This document shows positions 37,831 to 47,139 of a stretch of 64,000 nt of DNA, one piece after another (the stretch's first letter is position 1; every line of letters begins with the position of its first letter). This DNA comes from an uncultured Opitutia bacterium (GTDB taxonomy: Bacteria > Verrucomicrobiota > Verrucomicrobiia > Opitutales > Opitutaceae). The position numbers and the translations under genes were made by a program. A model generated the notes under the pieces. The model saw nothing but the letters and a program-made list of their open reading frames with translations, ran no database searches and was not told the DNA's origin. The stretch covers positions 1 to 64,000 of the forward strand of contig CAIONS010000068.1 in the NCBI GenBank assembly GCA_903859715.1, given 5' to 3'.

Positions 37831-38703
37831 ATGCTGATCCTTCACGATCCGTCTTGCGCCAACTACGGCTCTTCGCTGCGGCCAGAGCAGCCCGCCCGCG
37901 TCATCCGCAGCGCCGTCCATCTCCGCACTGCCCACCCGGATTGGACATGGCGGATCCCGTCCGCCGCGGTTTCCGACGAGACCCTGCTCCTCGCCCATAC
38001 GCCCGCCCACCTGAAGCGTCTCGTCCAGCCGCGCGACTTTGACGCCGACACTCCGTATCTGCCGAACATCGGCGACCATGCCCGCTGTGCAGTCAGCGCC
38101 GCCCTCGAGGCCGTCGACCTCGCCCTTGCCGGCCAGCCGGTCTTCACGCTCATGCGTCCGCCCGGCCACCATGCGACCTCCTCGCAAGCCATGGGATTTT
38201 GCTACCTCAACCAGATCGCCATGGCGGCGTTGTCCGCCCGGGCCCGCGGCACCGCGCGGGTCGCCATCTGGGATTTTGACGCCCACCATGGCAACGGCAC
38301 CGAAGCCATCCTGCATCGGCGCGAGGGCCTGCTTTTCAGCTCGGTCCACCAGTACCCCGGTTATCCTGGCACGGGCACCACGTCCTTCGACAACTGCCAC
38401 AACTGGCCCGTCGCCCCGCACTCCCCGCGAACCCGGCATATGGCCGCCCTCCGCGCCTCCCTCGACACCGTCATCGCCTTCCAACCCGGCCTGGTGCTCG
38501 TCTCCGCCGGATTCGACGCCTATGCCCGCGACCCCATCACCGCGATGACCCTTGAAACCGAGGATTTCGCCACCCTTGGCCGCTGGCTGCGGGAAAGCGG
38601 ACTCCCCGCTGCTGCCATCCTGGAGGGTGGTTATAGCGACGATCTTCCTTTGTTGATTGATGCCTTTCTCACCGCATGGGATAAGACCGCGCCCGCCGCA
38701 TGA
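37831..38703 (+). CDS. Histone-deacetylase-family hydrolase
   Basis: A 290-aa arginase-fold Zn hydrolase, related to acetoin-utilisation AcuC and acetylpolyamine amidohydrolases. The active-site motifs are clear: RPPGHHA (proton-relay histidines), WDFDAHHGNGT (zinc-binding Asp and His) and SAGFDAYARDP (second zinc Asp). The tyrosine near EGGYS completes the site. The substrate may be acetylated protein lysine or a small molecule. The 35-residue in-frame extension upstream comes from the palindromic repeat and was rejected. Its stop overlaps the next start (ATGA). Confidence 0.9.
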   Translation: MLILHDPSCANYGSSLRPEQPARVIRSAVHLRTAHPDWTWRIPSAAVSDETLLLAHTPAHLKRLVQPRDFDADTPYLPNIGDHARCAVSAALEAVDLALAGQPVFTLMRPPGHHATSSQAMGFCYLNQIAMAALSARARGTARVAIWDFDAHHGNGTEAILHRREGLLFSSVHQYPGYPGTGTTSFDNCHNWPVAPHSPRTRHMAALRASLDTVIAFQPGLVLVSAGFDAYARDPITAMTLETEDFATLGRWLRESGLPAAAILEGGYSDDLPLLIDAFLTAWDKTAPAA

Positions 38704-39878
38704 TTTCCCGCTTCCTTCCGCTTCCCGTTCGCCGTTTGCTCGGCGTGAAAGTGATCAACCGTCCACCTGCTTATTTGCTTCTCGACCAACCCGGCTCCCT
38801 CGCGCCGCTGCTCGCCGCCCTTGATCGCGTCGACAAGGTGTCCCTCGATACCGAGGCCGACAACATGTATCACTACAAGACGCGGGTCTGCCTCATGCAG
38901 TTCCTCGTCGGGCGGGAAGTCTTCCTCGTCGATGTGCTCGCCCCCGGCCTGCAGCTCGAGCCGCTCCTGACCCGTCTCGCTACCAAGCACTTGTTGATGC
39001 ACGGCAGTGATTTCGACCTGCGCCTGTTGCACGACCTCTGCGGGTTTCGTCCGAAGAGCATCTTCGACACGATGCTCGCCGCGCAGCTCCTCGGCCGGGA
39101 ACGTATCGGGCTCGCCTCGCTGCTCGAATATCATTTCGGCGTCGCCGTCGACAAGTCCGGCCAGAAAGCCAACTGGTCCGCGCGCCCCATCACGCCGAAG
39201 CTCCTCAACTACGCCGCGCTCGACGTCTGGCACCTTCCCGCGCTCCGCGACATCCTCACGCGCGAGCTCACCAAGCTCGGCCGCCTCGGCTGGCTCGACC
39301 AGCAATGCCGCGCCCAGATCGAGTCCGGCTCCACCGGCTTCGCCCCCGCGACAGAAAACGACTGGCGCATTGGTCGCAGCGAGCGCCTCCGCGGTCCCGG
39401 TCTGAGCGTTCTCCACGCCATCTGGCATTGGCGCGAACAGCAGGCCCAGCGTCTCGACACGCCGCCCTTTAAGGTCTGCGGCAACACTCTTTTGCTCCAG
39501 ATCGCCGAGGCCGCCGAAGCCGGCGACTCCGAGGAATCCATTCTCACCCGCGTCAATCTCGGCCGGCGCCATGACCGTATTTTTGCCTCGCTCGCCACCG
39601 CGGTGAAGGCCGGCCTCGCCCGCGATCCCAAGACGCTCCCGCGTCGCCCTGGCCGCGATCCGAATCATGTCTCGCTGACCCAGGCCGAGATCGAGCTGCA
39701 GGACCGCATCAAGGCCGACCGCGATCGGGTCGCCCAGAAACTCGGCATGGAGGCCACGCTCATCGCCAACCGTTCCCAGCTCGCCCAGATCGCCCGCGAT
39801 CCCCACCAGCTCGATAAAATCCTGCTGAAGTGGCAGGCTGATCTGCTGCGCGGCGAACCTTCGCTCGCCCAAGGGTAG
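38700..39878 (+). CDS. rnd: Ribonuclease D-like 3'-5' exonuclease
   Basis: A 392-aa exoribonuclease for tRNA 3' maturation. The DEDDy active-site motifs are Exo I SLDTEADN, Exo II HGSDFDLRLLHDL and Exo III NYAALDVWHLPAL, followed by a possible HRDC domain (RGPGLSVLHAIWHWREQQAQ). The N-terminal 40 residues before the exonuclease domain are atypical and include a proline-rich stretch. ATG 38700 is in a 4-base overlap with the deacetylase stop. The first codons may not all be translated, but no better ATG lies close. Confidence 0.9.
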   Translation: MISRFLPLPVRRLLGVKVINRPPAYLLLDQPGSLAPLLAALDRVDKVSLDTEADNMYHYKTRVCLMQFLVGREVFLVDVLAPGLQLEPLLTRLATKHLLMHGSDFDLRLLHDLCGFRPKSIFDTMLAAQLLGRERIGLASLLEYHFGVAVDKSGQKANWSARPITPKLLNYAALDVWHLPALRDILTRELTKLGRLGWLDQQCRAQIESGSTGFAPATENDWRIGRSERLRGPGLSVLHAIWHWREQQAQRLDTPPFKVCGNTLLLQIAEAAEAGDSEESILTRVNLGRRHDRIFASLATAVKAGLARDPKTLPRRPGRDPNHVSLTQAEIELQDRIKADRDRVAQKLGMEATLIANRSQLAQIARDPHQLDKILLKWQADLLRGEPSLAQG

Positions 39879-39924
39879 GGCGGCTGCCACGGCGCGCCGG
39901 GTTTTTCTTTGCGCCCCGTCCGCT

Positions 39925-41664
39925 TTGCCCGAGCCTGTCGTCACCGCCGTGTCCACGCCCGACCGCAACGCCAACATCGCGCGCCATCTCGCGCTGATGG
40001 CCGCCGCCCAGCCGGACCTGGCGGCGCTCAAGGTTCCCCGCGGCCGCACTGCCGACGGCAAAATCGACTACCTCACGCTGTCGTTCGCCGAACTCGACGT
40101 CGAGGTTTCCGCCTGGTGCCGCCGCTTGACCGACGCGGGTGTACAGCCCGGTGACCGCACCCTCGTCATGGTGAAACAGGGCCTCCCGCTCATCGCCGCC
40201 GTCTTCGCCCTTTTCCGCCTCGGTGCTGTTCCCGTCGTCATCGATCCCGGCATGGGGTTGAAAAACTTCCTCGCCTGCGTCTCCCGTTCCCGCCCACGGG
40301 TGCTGCTGGGCATTCCGATGGCGCAAATCGTGAGCCACGTCTTTCGCTCCGCCTTTTCGTCAGTGAAAATCCGCGTCAGAGCCAGCGGTTCCGCCACCGC
40401 ACGCCTGCCCCAATCGAAAATCGAGGATCCAAATTCGAAAATCGTCATCAGCTCCCCCACCGACTTGGCCGCCATCTTGTTTACTTCCGGCTCCACCGGC
40501 GCGCCCAAGGGAGTTTGCTATGAACACGGCATGTTTGAGGCGCAGGTGCAGCTCATCCGCGAGACCTACGACATCACCCCGGGAGAAATCGACCTGCCGA
40601 TGCTGCCGATCTTCGCGCTCTTCAATCCCGCACTGGGCATGACCACAATTGTGCCGGAGATCGATCCCGGGCGACCTGCTGATGTCGACCCCGCCAAGAT
40701 CGTCCAGGCCATCCTGCAGGAGAACGTCACCAACTCCTTTGGCTCGCCGACGCTCTGGCTCAAAGTCAGCGAATACTGCCGCCGGCCCGGCATCCAACTG
40801 CCCAGCCTCCTCCGGGTGCTCAGCGCCGGTGCTCCCGTATCCGCTGCGCTGTGGGAAAACTCCCGGACCCTCCTGCCCAACGGCCGCCTGCACAGTCCCT
40901 ACGGCGCCACCGAGGCGCTGCCCGTCGCGAGCGTCTCCAGCAGCGAAATCGACTTGGCCTCCGTCCGCGGAGCCTGCGTCGGCCGGCCGCTGCCCGGCAT
41001 CCAGGTCAAAATCATCCGGATCACCGACACTCCCATCGCAACCCTTGACGAAATCCAGGAACTCCGGACCGGCGAAACCGGCGAGATCATCGTGCAGGGC
41101 CCGGTCGTCACCCGAACCTATGATGATCTGCCAGAGGCAACCGCCTTGGCAAAAATTCAAGCCCCACGTAAGAAATCCGAAAGTGATTCCAGCGATCCTC
41201 GGATTTCGGATTTTGCCCTTCGTGCTTCCCCGCCATCCGGCGGGGCATGGCACCGCATGGGCGATTGCGGTTATCTGGATTTCTCCGGCCGGCTCTGGTT
41301 CGTGGGTCGCAAGGCCGAGCGTGTGGAAACGCCCACCGGCCTGCTCTTCACCGAACCGTGCGAGCAGGTTTTCCGGAAACATCCCCGCGTGACCCGCTGC
41401 GCCCTAATCGGTCTCGGCCCTCGCGGACAACAGCGTCCGGCCCTCGTGATCGAGACTCCGGTGCCGCGTGCCGGGGATGCGCGCACCTTCGCTGTTGAAC
41501 TCCGCGCCCTCGCGCTGCAACACCCGCATACGTCCGCCATCTCCCGTTTCTTTTTCCATCCCAAGTTTCCCGTGGATGTCCGGCATAACGCCAAGATCCA
41601 CCGCCTCACGCTCGCCAATTGGGCAGCCACGGCCCAAGGCGTGGAAACCGCGGCCGTCGCATGA
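39925..41664 (+). CDS. oleC: OleC-like fatty acyl-AMP ligase-family enzyme with repeat-derived insertions
   Basis: A 579-aa member of the acyl-CoA/acyl-AMP synthetase superfamily, closest to OleC, the beta-lactone synthetase of long-chain olefin synthesis. The adenylation motif is ILFTSGSTGAPKGVCYEHG; SPYGATEALPVASV and MGDCGYLDFSGRLWFVGRK are the later core motifs. TTG 39925 is the likely start; GTG 39949 is possible. Two linkers are lengthened by sequence resembling the intergenic repeats: SKIEDPNSKI (40413-40444) and RKKSESDSSDPRISDF (from 41161), with AAATCCGAAA and TTTCGGATTT as inverted arms. Both insertions fall in loops. It is followed by oleD in a 4-base overlap. Confidence 0.85.
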   Translation: MPEPVVTAVSTPDRNANIARHLALMAAAQPDLAALKVPRGRTADGKIDYLTLSFAELDVEVSAWCRRLTDAGVQPGDRTLVMVKQGLPLIAAVFALFRLGAVPVVIDPGMGLKNFLACVSRSRPRVLLGIPMAQIVSHVFRSAFSSVKIRVRASGSATARLPQSKIEDPNSKIVISSPTDLAAILFTSGSTGAPKGVCYEHGMFEAQVQLIRETYDITPGEIDLPMLPIFALFNPALGMTTIVPEIDPGRPADVDPAKIVQAILQENVTNSFGSPTLWLKVSEYCRRPGIQLPSLLRVLSAGAPVSAALWENSRTLLPNGRLHSPYGATEALPVASVSSSEIDLASVRGACVGRPLPGIQVKIIRITDTPIATLDEIQELRTGETGEIIVQGPVVTRTYDDLPEATALAKIQAPRKKSESDSSDPRISDFALRASPPSGGAWHRMGDCGYLDFSGRLWFVGRKAERVETPTGLLFTEPCEQVFRKHPRVTRCALIGLGPRGQQRPALVIETPVPRAGDARTFAVELRALALQHPHTSAISRFFFHPKFPVDVRHNAKIHRLTLANWAATAQGVETAAVA

Positions 41665-42683
41665 GTACGCTGGTCACAGGCGGGACAGGTTTCCTCGGCC
41701 GCCGCTTGGTTGAGCGCCTCCTTGCCGCGAACCGGCCCGTGACCGTGCTCGGACGCACTCCTGCGCCTGACCTAGAGTCGCGCGGCGTCCGCTTCATCCG
41801 CGCCTCGCTCGATGACGCCGACGCCGTCCGCGCCGCGTGCACCGGCATCGAGACCGTTTTCCATACCGCCGCCAAAGTCGGCGTCTGGGGCCGTTACGAT
41901 GATTTTTACCGTACCAACGTCCTCGGCACCCACGCCCTGCTCGAAGGCGCACGCACGCACGGCGTAAGCTATTTCATCCACACCAGCACGCCGAGCGTGG
42001 TCTACAATAGCCGTGATCTCGCCAACGTAGATGAGTCGCTCCCACTCACCACCGCGTGCCCGAGTCCGTATCCGCTGACCAAGGCCCTCGCCGAGCATGA
42101 GGTCCTAACCGCCAACTCCGCCACGCTCCGCACTATCGCCCTCCGCCCGCACCTGATCTGGGGCATCGGCGACCCGCATCTGGTCCCCCGCGTGCTGGCG
42201 CGCGCGCGCGCCGGCCGTCTCCGCATCATCGGCTCCGGCCAAAACCGCGTGGACCTCGTCCATGTCGAAAACGCCGTCGACGCCCACCTCCTCGCGGAAT
42301 CCGCCCTGCGGCAACGTCACCTATTAAGTGACATTGGTGCCGCCCGATACCCGTCGGGACGCGCATACTTCATCACCAACGGCGAGCCGGTCTTGCTCTG
42401 GGATTGGATCAACGGGCTGCTCGCCGCCCTCGGGAAATCGCCGGTCACCAAGAAAATTTCCCTCCGCAGCGCCACAACCCTCGGGGCGGTCTGCGAGGCT
42501 GCTTGGCGCGTGCTGCCGCTGCGCGGCGAACCCCCAATGACCCGATTCATCGCCGCCGAATTGGCCAAGGATCACTGGTTCGACATTTCCGCAGCTCGCC
42601 GAGACCTCGGCTACACTCCGCGCATTAGTATGGCCGCCGGAACCGCCGAACTCTTCGCCCACCTGGAACAGCTTAAGGCTTAG
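41661..42683 (+). CDS. oleD: OleD-like NAD(P)-dependent reductase
   Basis: A 340-aa short-chain dehydrogenase of the 3-beta-HSD type. The NAD loop is LVTGGTGFLGRRLVERLL, the catalytic tyrosine motif YPLTKALAEHEVL, and HLIWGIGDPHLVPRVLARAR and NRVDLVHVENAVDAHLLA are typical of OleD, which reduces a 2-alkyl-3-ketoacid to the beta-hydroxy acid that OleC cyclises. The ATG overlaps the oleC stop (ATGA), so they are coupled. OleA and OleB are not in the window. Its 3' end overlaps the convergent RNA methyltransferase gene by 11 bp. Confidence 0.87.
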   Translation: MSTLVTGGTGFLGRRLVERLLAANRPVTVLGRTPAPDLESRGVRFIRASLDDADAVRAACTGIETVFHTAAKVGVWGRYDDFYRTNVLGTHALLEGARTHGVSYFIHTSTPSVVYNSRDLANVDESLPLTTACPSPYPLTKALAEHEVLTANSATLRTIALRPHLIWGIGDPHLVPRVLARARAGRLRIIGSGQNRVDLVHVENAVDAHLLAESALRQRHLLSDIGAARYPSGRAYFITNGEPVLLWDWINGLLAALGKSPVTKKISLRSATTLGAVCEAAWRVLPLRGEPPMTRFIAAELAKDHWFDISAARRDLGYTPRISMAAGTAELFAHLEQLKA

Positions 42684-43482
42684 GGCTTCTTTGCCGCACC
42701 GCCTCGAACAGCGTGATGATGGTGGCCATGGCGACATTCAGCGAGTCCGCCTGGCCTGCCATCGGGATGCGCACGGGCAGGTCGGTGTTTTTCAGCCAGA
42801 ACTCGCTCAACCCGTACTGCTCACTACCCATGATCACTGCCAGCGGCCCGCGCAAATCGGCCGCGGTGTAAAGCTCCTCGGCCGCTGGGGTCGTTGCGAT
42901 GGCGCGGATTTTCTTCGTCTTGAGCCAGGCGTGAACCTGCGCGCTTTCCGTCACCACGAGCGGCACCGAAAACAACACACCGGTCGAGGCGCGCACCACG
43001 TTGGGATTGAAGATGTCCGTCACCGGATCGCACACGATCACCGCATCGCAGCCGGCGGCATCCGCACTGCGCAGGATTGTGCCGAGGTTACCTGGCTTCT
43101 CGATCGCCTCGACCACCAGCAGGAACGGATCCGCCGGCAGCACCAGCTCCTCCAGCGTGCGGCGCCATTGCGGCGCCACGGCAAGCAGGCCGTCGGGACG
43201 CTCGCGGTAGGCGACCTTGGCAAACGTGTCCTTGGTCAGCTCGAACACCTGCGCCCCGGCCGCCCGGGCCTGCTCGATGAGCGCCGGCTCGTTTTCGCCA
43301 AGGAACCACTCCGGTGAAAAGTAAATCTCGGTCAGCGGGACCGCCTTCTCCAGCGCCCGCCGGATTTCCCGGTAGCCTTCCACTAGGAAGACTCCCGCCT
43401 CGTCGCGCGGACGACGGTCGCGCAGCTTCACGAGCTGTTTTACCCGGGGGTTCTGCAGACTGGAGATTTTCTCAGGGGCCAC
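42673..43482 (-). CDS. SpoU/TrmH-family RNA 2'-O-methyltransferase
   Basis: A 269-aa SPOUT-fold RNA ribose methyltransferase. The substrate-binding domain is followed by motif 1 VVEAIEKPGNLGTILRSADA (knot), then IMGSEQYGLSEFWL and IPMAGQADSLNVAMATIITL (motifs 2 and 3). The substrate rRNA or tRNA position is unknown. A GTG at 43482 is used because the nearby ATG at 43487 is out of frame. It converges with oleD over 11 bp, and a repeat lies just upstream of the start. Confidence 0.92.
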   Translation of the reverse strand: MAPEKISSLQNPRVKQLVKLRDRRPRDEAGVFLVEGYREIRRALEKAVPLTEIYFSPEWFLGENEPALIEQARAAGAQVFELTKDTFAKVAYRERPDGLLAVAPQWRRTLEELVLPADPFLLVVEAIEKPGNLGTILRSADAAGCDAVIVCDPVTDIFNPNVVRASTGVLFSVPLVVTESAQVHAWLKTKKIRAIATTPAAEELYTAADLRGPLAVIMGSEQYGLSEFWLKNTDLPVRIPMAGQADSLNVAMATIITLFEAVRQRSPKP

Positions 43483-43494
43483 GGCATGAGGTCA

Positions 43495-43573
43495 CCACGA
43501 AACACACGAAACACACGAAATAAAAAATACCTCTTCGTTTCCGTCCCTTTCGTGTATTTCGTGTGTTTTGTGG
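43495..43573. repeat. CACGAAA-type inverted repeat
   Basis: The 26-base arms at 43495-43520 and 43548-43573 are complementary with two mismatches. Each arm has three tandem ACACGAAA-like units. The element fills the gap between divergent RNA methyltransferase genes and its right arm runs into the start region of the rightward gene, where it creates a false N-terminal extension. Confidence 0.75.
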
Positions 43574-44856
43574 TTAAGAAAAAGAAATTCAACGACCAGC
43601 CCTTCGCGTACCACGCCGAGCTCGAGCTGGAGATCGCCACGCTCACCAACCTCGGCTCCGGTCTCGGCCGCGTCGCACTGCCCGGAATCCAAAAGCAGGA
43701 ATCCAAAATCGAAAATGCCTCCGGCTGGGTGATCATGGTGCCGTTCGCCCTGCCCGGAGAACGCGTGCGCGTGCGCGTCTTCCGCAACCACAAGAATTTT
43801 TCCGAAGCCGACCTCGTCTCCGTCCTCACGCCCTCACCGGCCCGCGTGGCGGCGACCTGCCCGCTCTTCGGCCGCTGTGGCGGCTGCCAATACCAGCACC
43901 TGGCCTACCCGGACCAGCTCGCTTGGAAGCAGCGCCAGGTCACCGAACTCCTGCAGCACATGGCCGGCGTCACGTTCCCGGTCGCCCCGGTCATCGCGTC
44001 GCCCCGCGAACTCGGCTACCGCTCCAAGATCACGCCGCATTTCAATCCCCCGCGTGAGGACCAGCCGATGCCCATCGGGTTTCTCCGCCAAGGGACGCGC
44101 TTCGATATCCTCGATGTGCCGCAGTGCCCCATCGCCACACCGGCGATCAACGGCCAGCTCACCCCGGTCCGTGCCGACGTACTGGCCCGCCGCGCCACCT
44201 ACACCCGGGGCGCCACGCTGCTCCTGCGGGAAGCCAGTGGCGAGGTCACGACCGACTACGACGCCATCATCACCGAGACCGTCGGCGACCTGAAGTTGCG
44301 CTTCCTCGCCCGCGATTTTTTCCAGAACAACCCGTTTATCCTGCCCGCCTTCACCGGCTATGTGCGGACGCAGGCTGCCGCCAGCGGCGCCCGGTTTCTC
44401 GTCGACGCCTACTGCGGCAGCGGCCTGTTCGCCCTCACCGCCGCGCCGGCCTTTGAACGCGTGGCCGGCATTGAGCTCAGCGTGAGCAGCATCACGTTCG
44501 CGCGGGAAAACGCCGCAGCCAACGGGATCACCAACACCACTTTCCAGGCCGGCGACGCCTCGGCGATTTTTCACGGCCTCACGTTTCCGGCCGCCGACAC
44601 CGCTGTCATCATCGACCCGCCGCGCAAGGGCTGCGACGAAGTCTTCCTCACGCAGCTCTTCGCCTTCGGCCCGCGCGCCGTGGTCTACGTGTCATGCGAC
44701 CCCGCCACCCAGATGCGCGACCTGAAGTTGTTTCTGGCCGCCGGCTACGCCCTGAACGCCGTCCAACCCTTCGACCTCTTCCCCCAGACCCGTCATCTGG
44801 AATGCGTGCTCACCCTCGTGCGGTCGGTCGGTCCTCATTTGTTGCCGAGCGAGTAA
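43570..44856 (+). CDS. RlmD/TrmA-like RNA (uracil-5-)-methyltransferase
   Basis: A protein of about 428 aa that methylates C5 of a uracil in rRNA or tRNA. An N-terminal TRAM-like domain (LTNLGSGLGRV to GERVRVRVF) is followed by Fe-S cysteines CPLFGRCGGCQYQHLAYPDQ, SAM loop DAYCGSGLFALT and nucleophile motif IDPPRKGCDEV with SCDPATQ. The first 28 residues of the open frame come from the repeat at 43495-43573; GTG 43570 is the most plausible start. Residues PGIQKQESKIENASG in the TRAM domain match the AATCGAAAAT/GGAATCCAAAA repeat and seem inserted. It may be RlmD or a close paralogue. Confidence 0.88.
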   Translation: MVKKKKFNDQPFAYHAELELEIATLTNLGSGLGRVALPGIQKQESKIENASGWVIMVPFALPGERVRVRVFRNHKNFSEADLVSVLTPSPARVAATCPLFGRCGGCQYQHLAYPDQLAWKQRQVTELLQHMAGVTFPVAPVIASPRELGYRSKITPHFNPPREDQPMPIGFLRQGTRFDILDVPQCPIATPAINGQLTPVRADVLARRATYTRGATLLLREASGEVTTDYDAIITETVGDLKLRFLARDFFQNNPFILPAFTGYVRTQAAASGARFLVDAYCGSGLFALTAAPAFERVAGIELSVSSITFARENAAANGITNTTFQAGDASAIFHGLTFPAADTAVIIDPPRKGCDEVFLTQLFAFGPRAVVYVSCDPATQMRDLKLFLAAGYALNAVQPFDLFPQTRHLECVLTLVRSVGPHLLPSE

Positions 44857-44909
44857 GGCTGACCGGTCGCGGGATTGCCAAACCCGCCTGTTCTGCTAGC
44901 GCCTTGGAG

Positions 44910-47102
44910 GTGAGCCTAAATCCTCCCCTTCTTCCTGCCACCGCCGCCCGTCATCCGTGGAAATTCTTCCGCACCGGCGGACTCGACCAGGTCTCCCTTA
45001 CCACCGCCGCGGATTTGCTCGCCCTCGGCCAGCTCGATCAAAAACTCTGGGTCGCGCTTTCCTGCCCGGTCAAGGGGCTCGAACTGGATGAAAAGACCCT
45101 CGCCCTGATCGATGCCGATGGCGACGGCCGCATCCGTGTTCCGGAGCTCATCGCCGCCGTCAACTGGACCGCCGCCCGCCTGAAGGATCCCGCGGCCATG
45201 CTGCGCGGCGCCGATTCCCTCCCGCTGGCCGCCATCAACGCCTCCACGCCCGACGGCCAGATCATCCTCGCCGGTGCCAAGCAGATCCTCGCCAGCCTCG
45301 GCCGGCCCGACGACACCACCATCCCGGTCGCGGCGACCGACGATGTCTCGAAAATCTTCGCCGCCAGCGCCCTGAATGGCGACGGCGTCATCCCGCCCGA
45401 GGCCACTTCCGATCCCGATGCGCAGGCCCTCATCAAGGACATTCTCGCGTGCCTCGGCGGCGCCGCTGATCGCACCGGCTCCATCGGCATCACCGCGGAA
45501 AAGACGGAGACTTTTTTCACCGAGCTCGCCGCTTATGTGGCCTGGGTGGAGAAAAGCTCCGCCAAGGACATCGCCGTGCTCGGCGACGCCACCGAGGCCG
45601 CCTGCACCGCACTCAAGGCGGTCCGCGCCAAGGTCGACGACTACTTCGCCCGCTGCCGGCTCGCCGCCTTCGACGCCCGCGCCATCGCCGCCCTCAACCG
45701 CCAGGAAAGCGAATACCTCGCCATCGCGGCGAAGGATTTGAAGATCACCGCGGAGGAAGTCGCCGGTTTCCCGCTCGCGCGCATCGAGGCCGGCCGGCCG
45801 CTGCCGCTGTTCCAAGGCGTGAATCCCGCCTGGTCCGCTGCGCTGGCCACACTCCATTCCGTAGTCGTCACGTCCATCCTCGGCGCCGGCCAGACCACGC
45901 TCACCGAGGCGGAGTGGTCTGCGCTCAACACCAGGTTCGCCGCCTACGAAACCTGGCTGGGCGGCAAGGCCGGCTCCACCGTGGAAAAAATCGGCCTCGA
46001 CCGCGCCCGCGAGCTGCTGGCCGGCAAGGGTCGCGATACCCTCGCGGGCCTGATCGCCCAAGACAAGGCGCTCGAGCCCGAGTTCAACGCCATCACCGCC
46101 GTGGACCGCCTCGTGCGCTACCACCGCGATCTCCGGGCGCTCCTCCATAATTTCGTCAACTTCGCCGATTTTTATTCGCCCACCCGGCTCGCCGTCTTCC
46201 AGGCCGGCACGCTCTTCATCGACAGCCGCTCGTGTGAACTCTGCATCCGCGTGGAGGATCCCGCCGCGCACGCCGTCCTCGCCAGCACCAGCAAGGCCTA
46301 CATCGCCTATATCGACTGCCGCCGGCCCGGCGGCGAAATCATGAAGGTGGCCGCCTGCGTCACCCAGGGTGACAGCGACTATCTCGTCATCGGGCGCAAT
46401 GGCGTGTTCTACGATCGCAAGGGTCGCGACTGGGACGCGACCATCACCAAGATTGTCGATAATCCGATCAGCCTGCGGCAGGCCTTCTGGTCGCCGTATA
46501 AGAAGCTGGTCCGTATGATCGAGGAGCAGGTCGCCAAACGCGCGGCCGCGGCGGACGCCGAGGCCAACGCCAAGCTCGCGGCCACGGCCGAGACCGCCGC
46601 CAATGCTGATAAGTCCAAGTCTCCCGCTCCCAAGAAAATCGACATCGGCACCGTGGCGGCCCTCGGTGTCGCCGTCGGTGCGATCGGCGGGGCGCTCGCC
46701 GCCCTGGCCACCGGCCTCGCCCGGCTCTCGCCGTGGGAACTGCCGCTGGTCTTGCTCGCACTGATCCTCCTGATTTCGCTGCCCGCTGTCGTCATCGCGT
46801 GGCTGAAACTCCGCCAGCGGACCATCGGCCCGATCCTCGACGCCAACGGCTGGGCCATCAACGGCCGCGTGAAGATCAACATCCCGTTCGGCACCGCGCT
46901 CACCGAGCGCGCCGTGCTGCCTCTCGGCGCCCAGCGTTCGCTCAAGGATCCCTATGCCGAGAAAAAGCACGGCCGCACCCTCGTCATCATCGTGGTGGTG
47001 CTCCTGTTTCTCGCCTTGGCGGCCGGAAAGATTTTCGGCTTCTGGCCGTTTGCCTCCGCGCCGGGACCGGAGGAAGCCCCTGCTGCCGAGTCGATGGGTT
47101 GA
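44910..47102 (+). CDS. Unrecognised large membrane protein with EF-hand loop
   Basis: A protein of about 730 aa without a recognised family. Near residue 68 is a canonical calcium-binding EF-hand loop, DADGDGRIRVPE, and a weaker one near 149, SALNGDGVIPPE. The large middle is Ala-rich and helical, with SRSCELCIRVEDPAAHAVLA near its end. Three C-terminal hydrophobic spans follow a Lys/Pro/Ala linker (VAALGVAVGAIGGALAALAT, ELPLVLLALILLISLPAVVI and IIVVVLLFLALAAGKIFGF). No signal peptide is obvious. GTG 44910 is used; TTG 44904 is also possible. Calcium-linked membrane function is an inference from the EF loop only. The polytopic protein gene follows by 37 bp. Confidence 0.7.
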   Translation: MSLNPPLLPATAARHPWKFFRTGGLDQVSLTTAADLLALGQLDQKLWVALSCPVKGLELDEKTLALIDADGDGRIRVPELIAAVNWTAARLKDPAAMLRGADSLPLAAINASTPDGQIILAGAKQILASLGRPDDTTIPVAATDDVSKIFAASALNGDGVIPPEATSDPDAQALIKDILACLGGAADRTGSIGITAEKTETFFTELAAYVAWVEKSSAKDIAVLGDATEAACTALKAVRAKVDDYFARCRLAAFDARAIAALNRQESEYLAIAAKDLKITAEEVAGFPLARIEAGRPLPLFQGVNPAWSAALATLHSVVVTSILGAGQTTLTEAEWSALNTRFAAYETWLGGKAGSTVEKIGLDRARELLAGKGRDTLAGLIAQDKALEPEFNAITAVDRLVRYHRDLRALLHNFVNFADFYSPTRLAVFQAGTLFIDSRSCELCIRVEDPAAHAVLASTSKAYIAYIDCRRPGGEIMKVAACVTQGDSDYLVIGRNGVFYDRKGRDWDATITKIVDNPISLRQAFWSPYKKLVRMIEEQVAKRAAAADAEANAKLAATAETAANADKSKSPAPKKIDIGTVAALGVAVGAIGGALAALATGLARLSPWELPLVLLALILLISLPAVVIAWLKLRQRTIGPILDANGWAINGRVKINIPFGTALTERAVLPLGAQRSLKDPYAEKKHGRTLVIIVVVLLFLALAAGKIFGFWPFASAPGPEEAPAAESMG

Positions 47103-47139
47103 GGCGGAAACTCCCTTCGCTCCTCCAGCTGGTCTTCCC

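Noticed and set aside
43486-43569. Basic and hydrophobic N-terminus (MRSPRNTRNTRNKKYLF...) of the RNA methyltransferase
   Set aside because: It is encoded by the CACGAAA inverted repeat and is not expected for the TRAM-domain start. A GTG near 43570 is more plausible.
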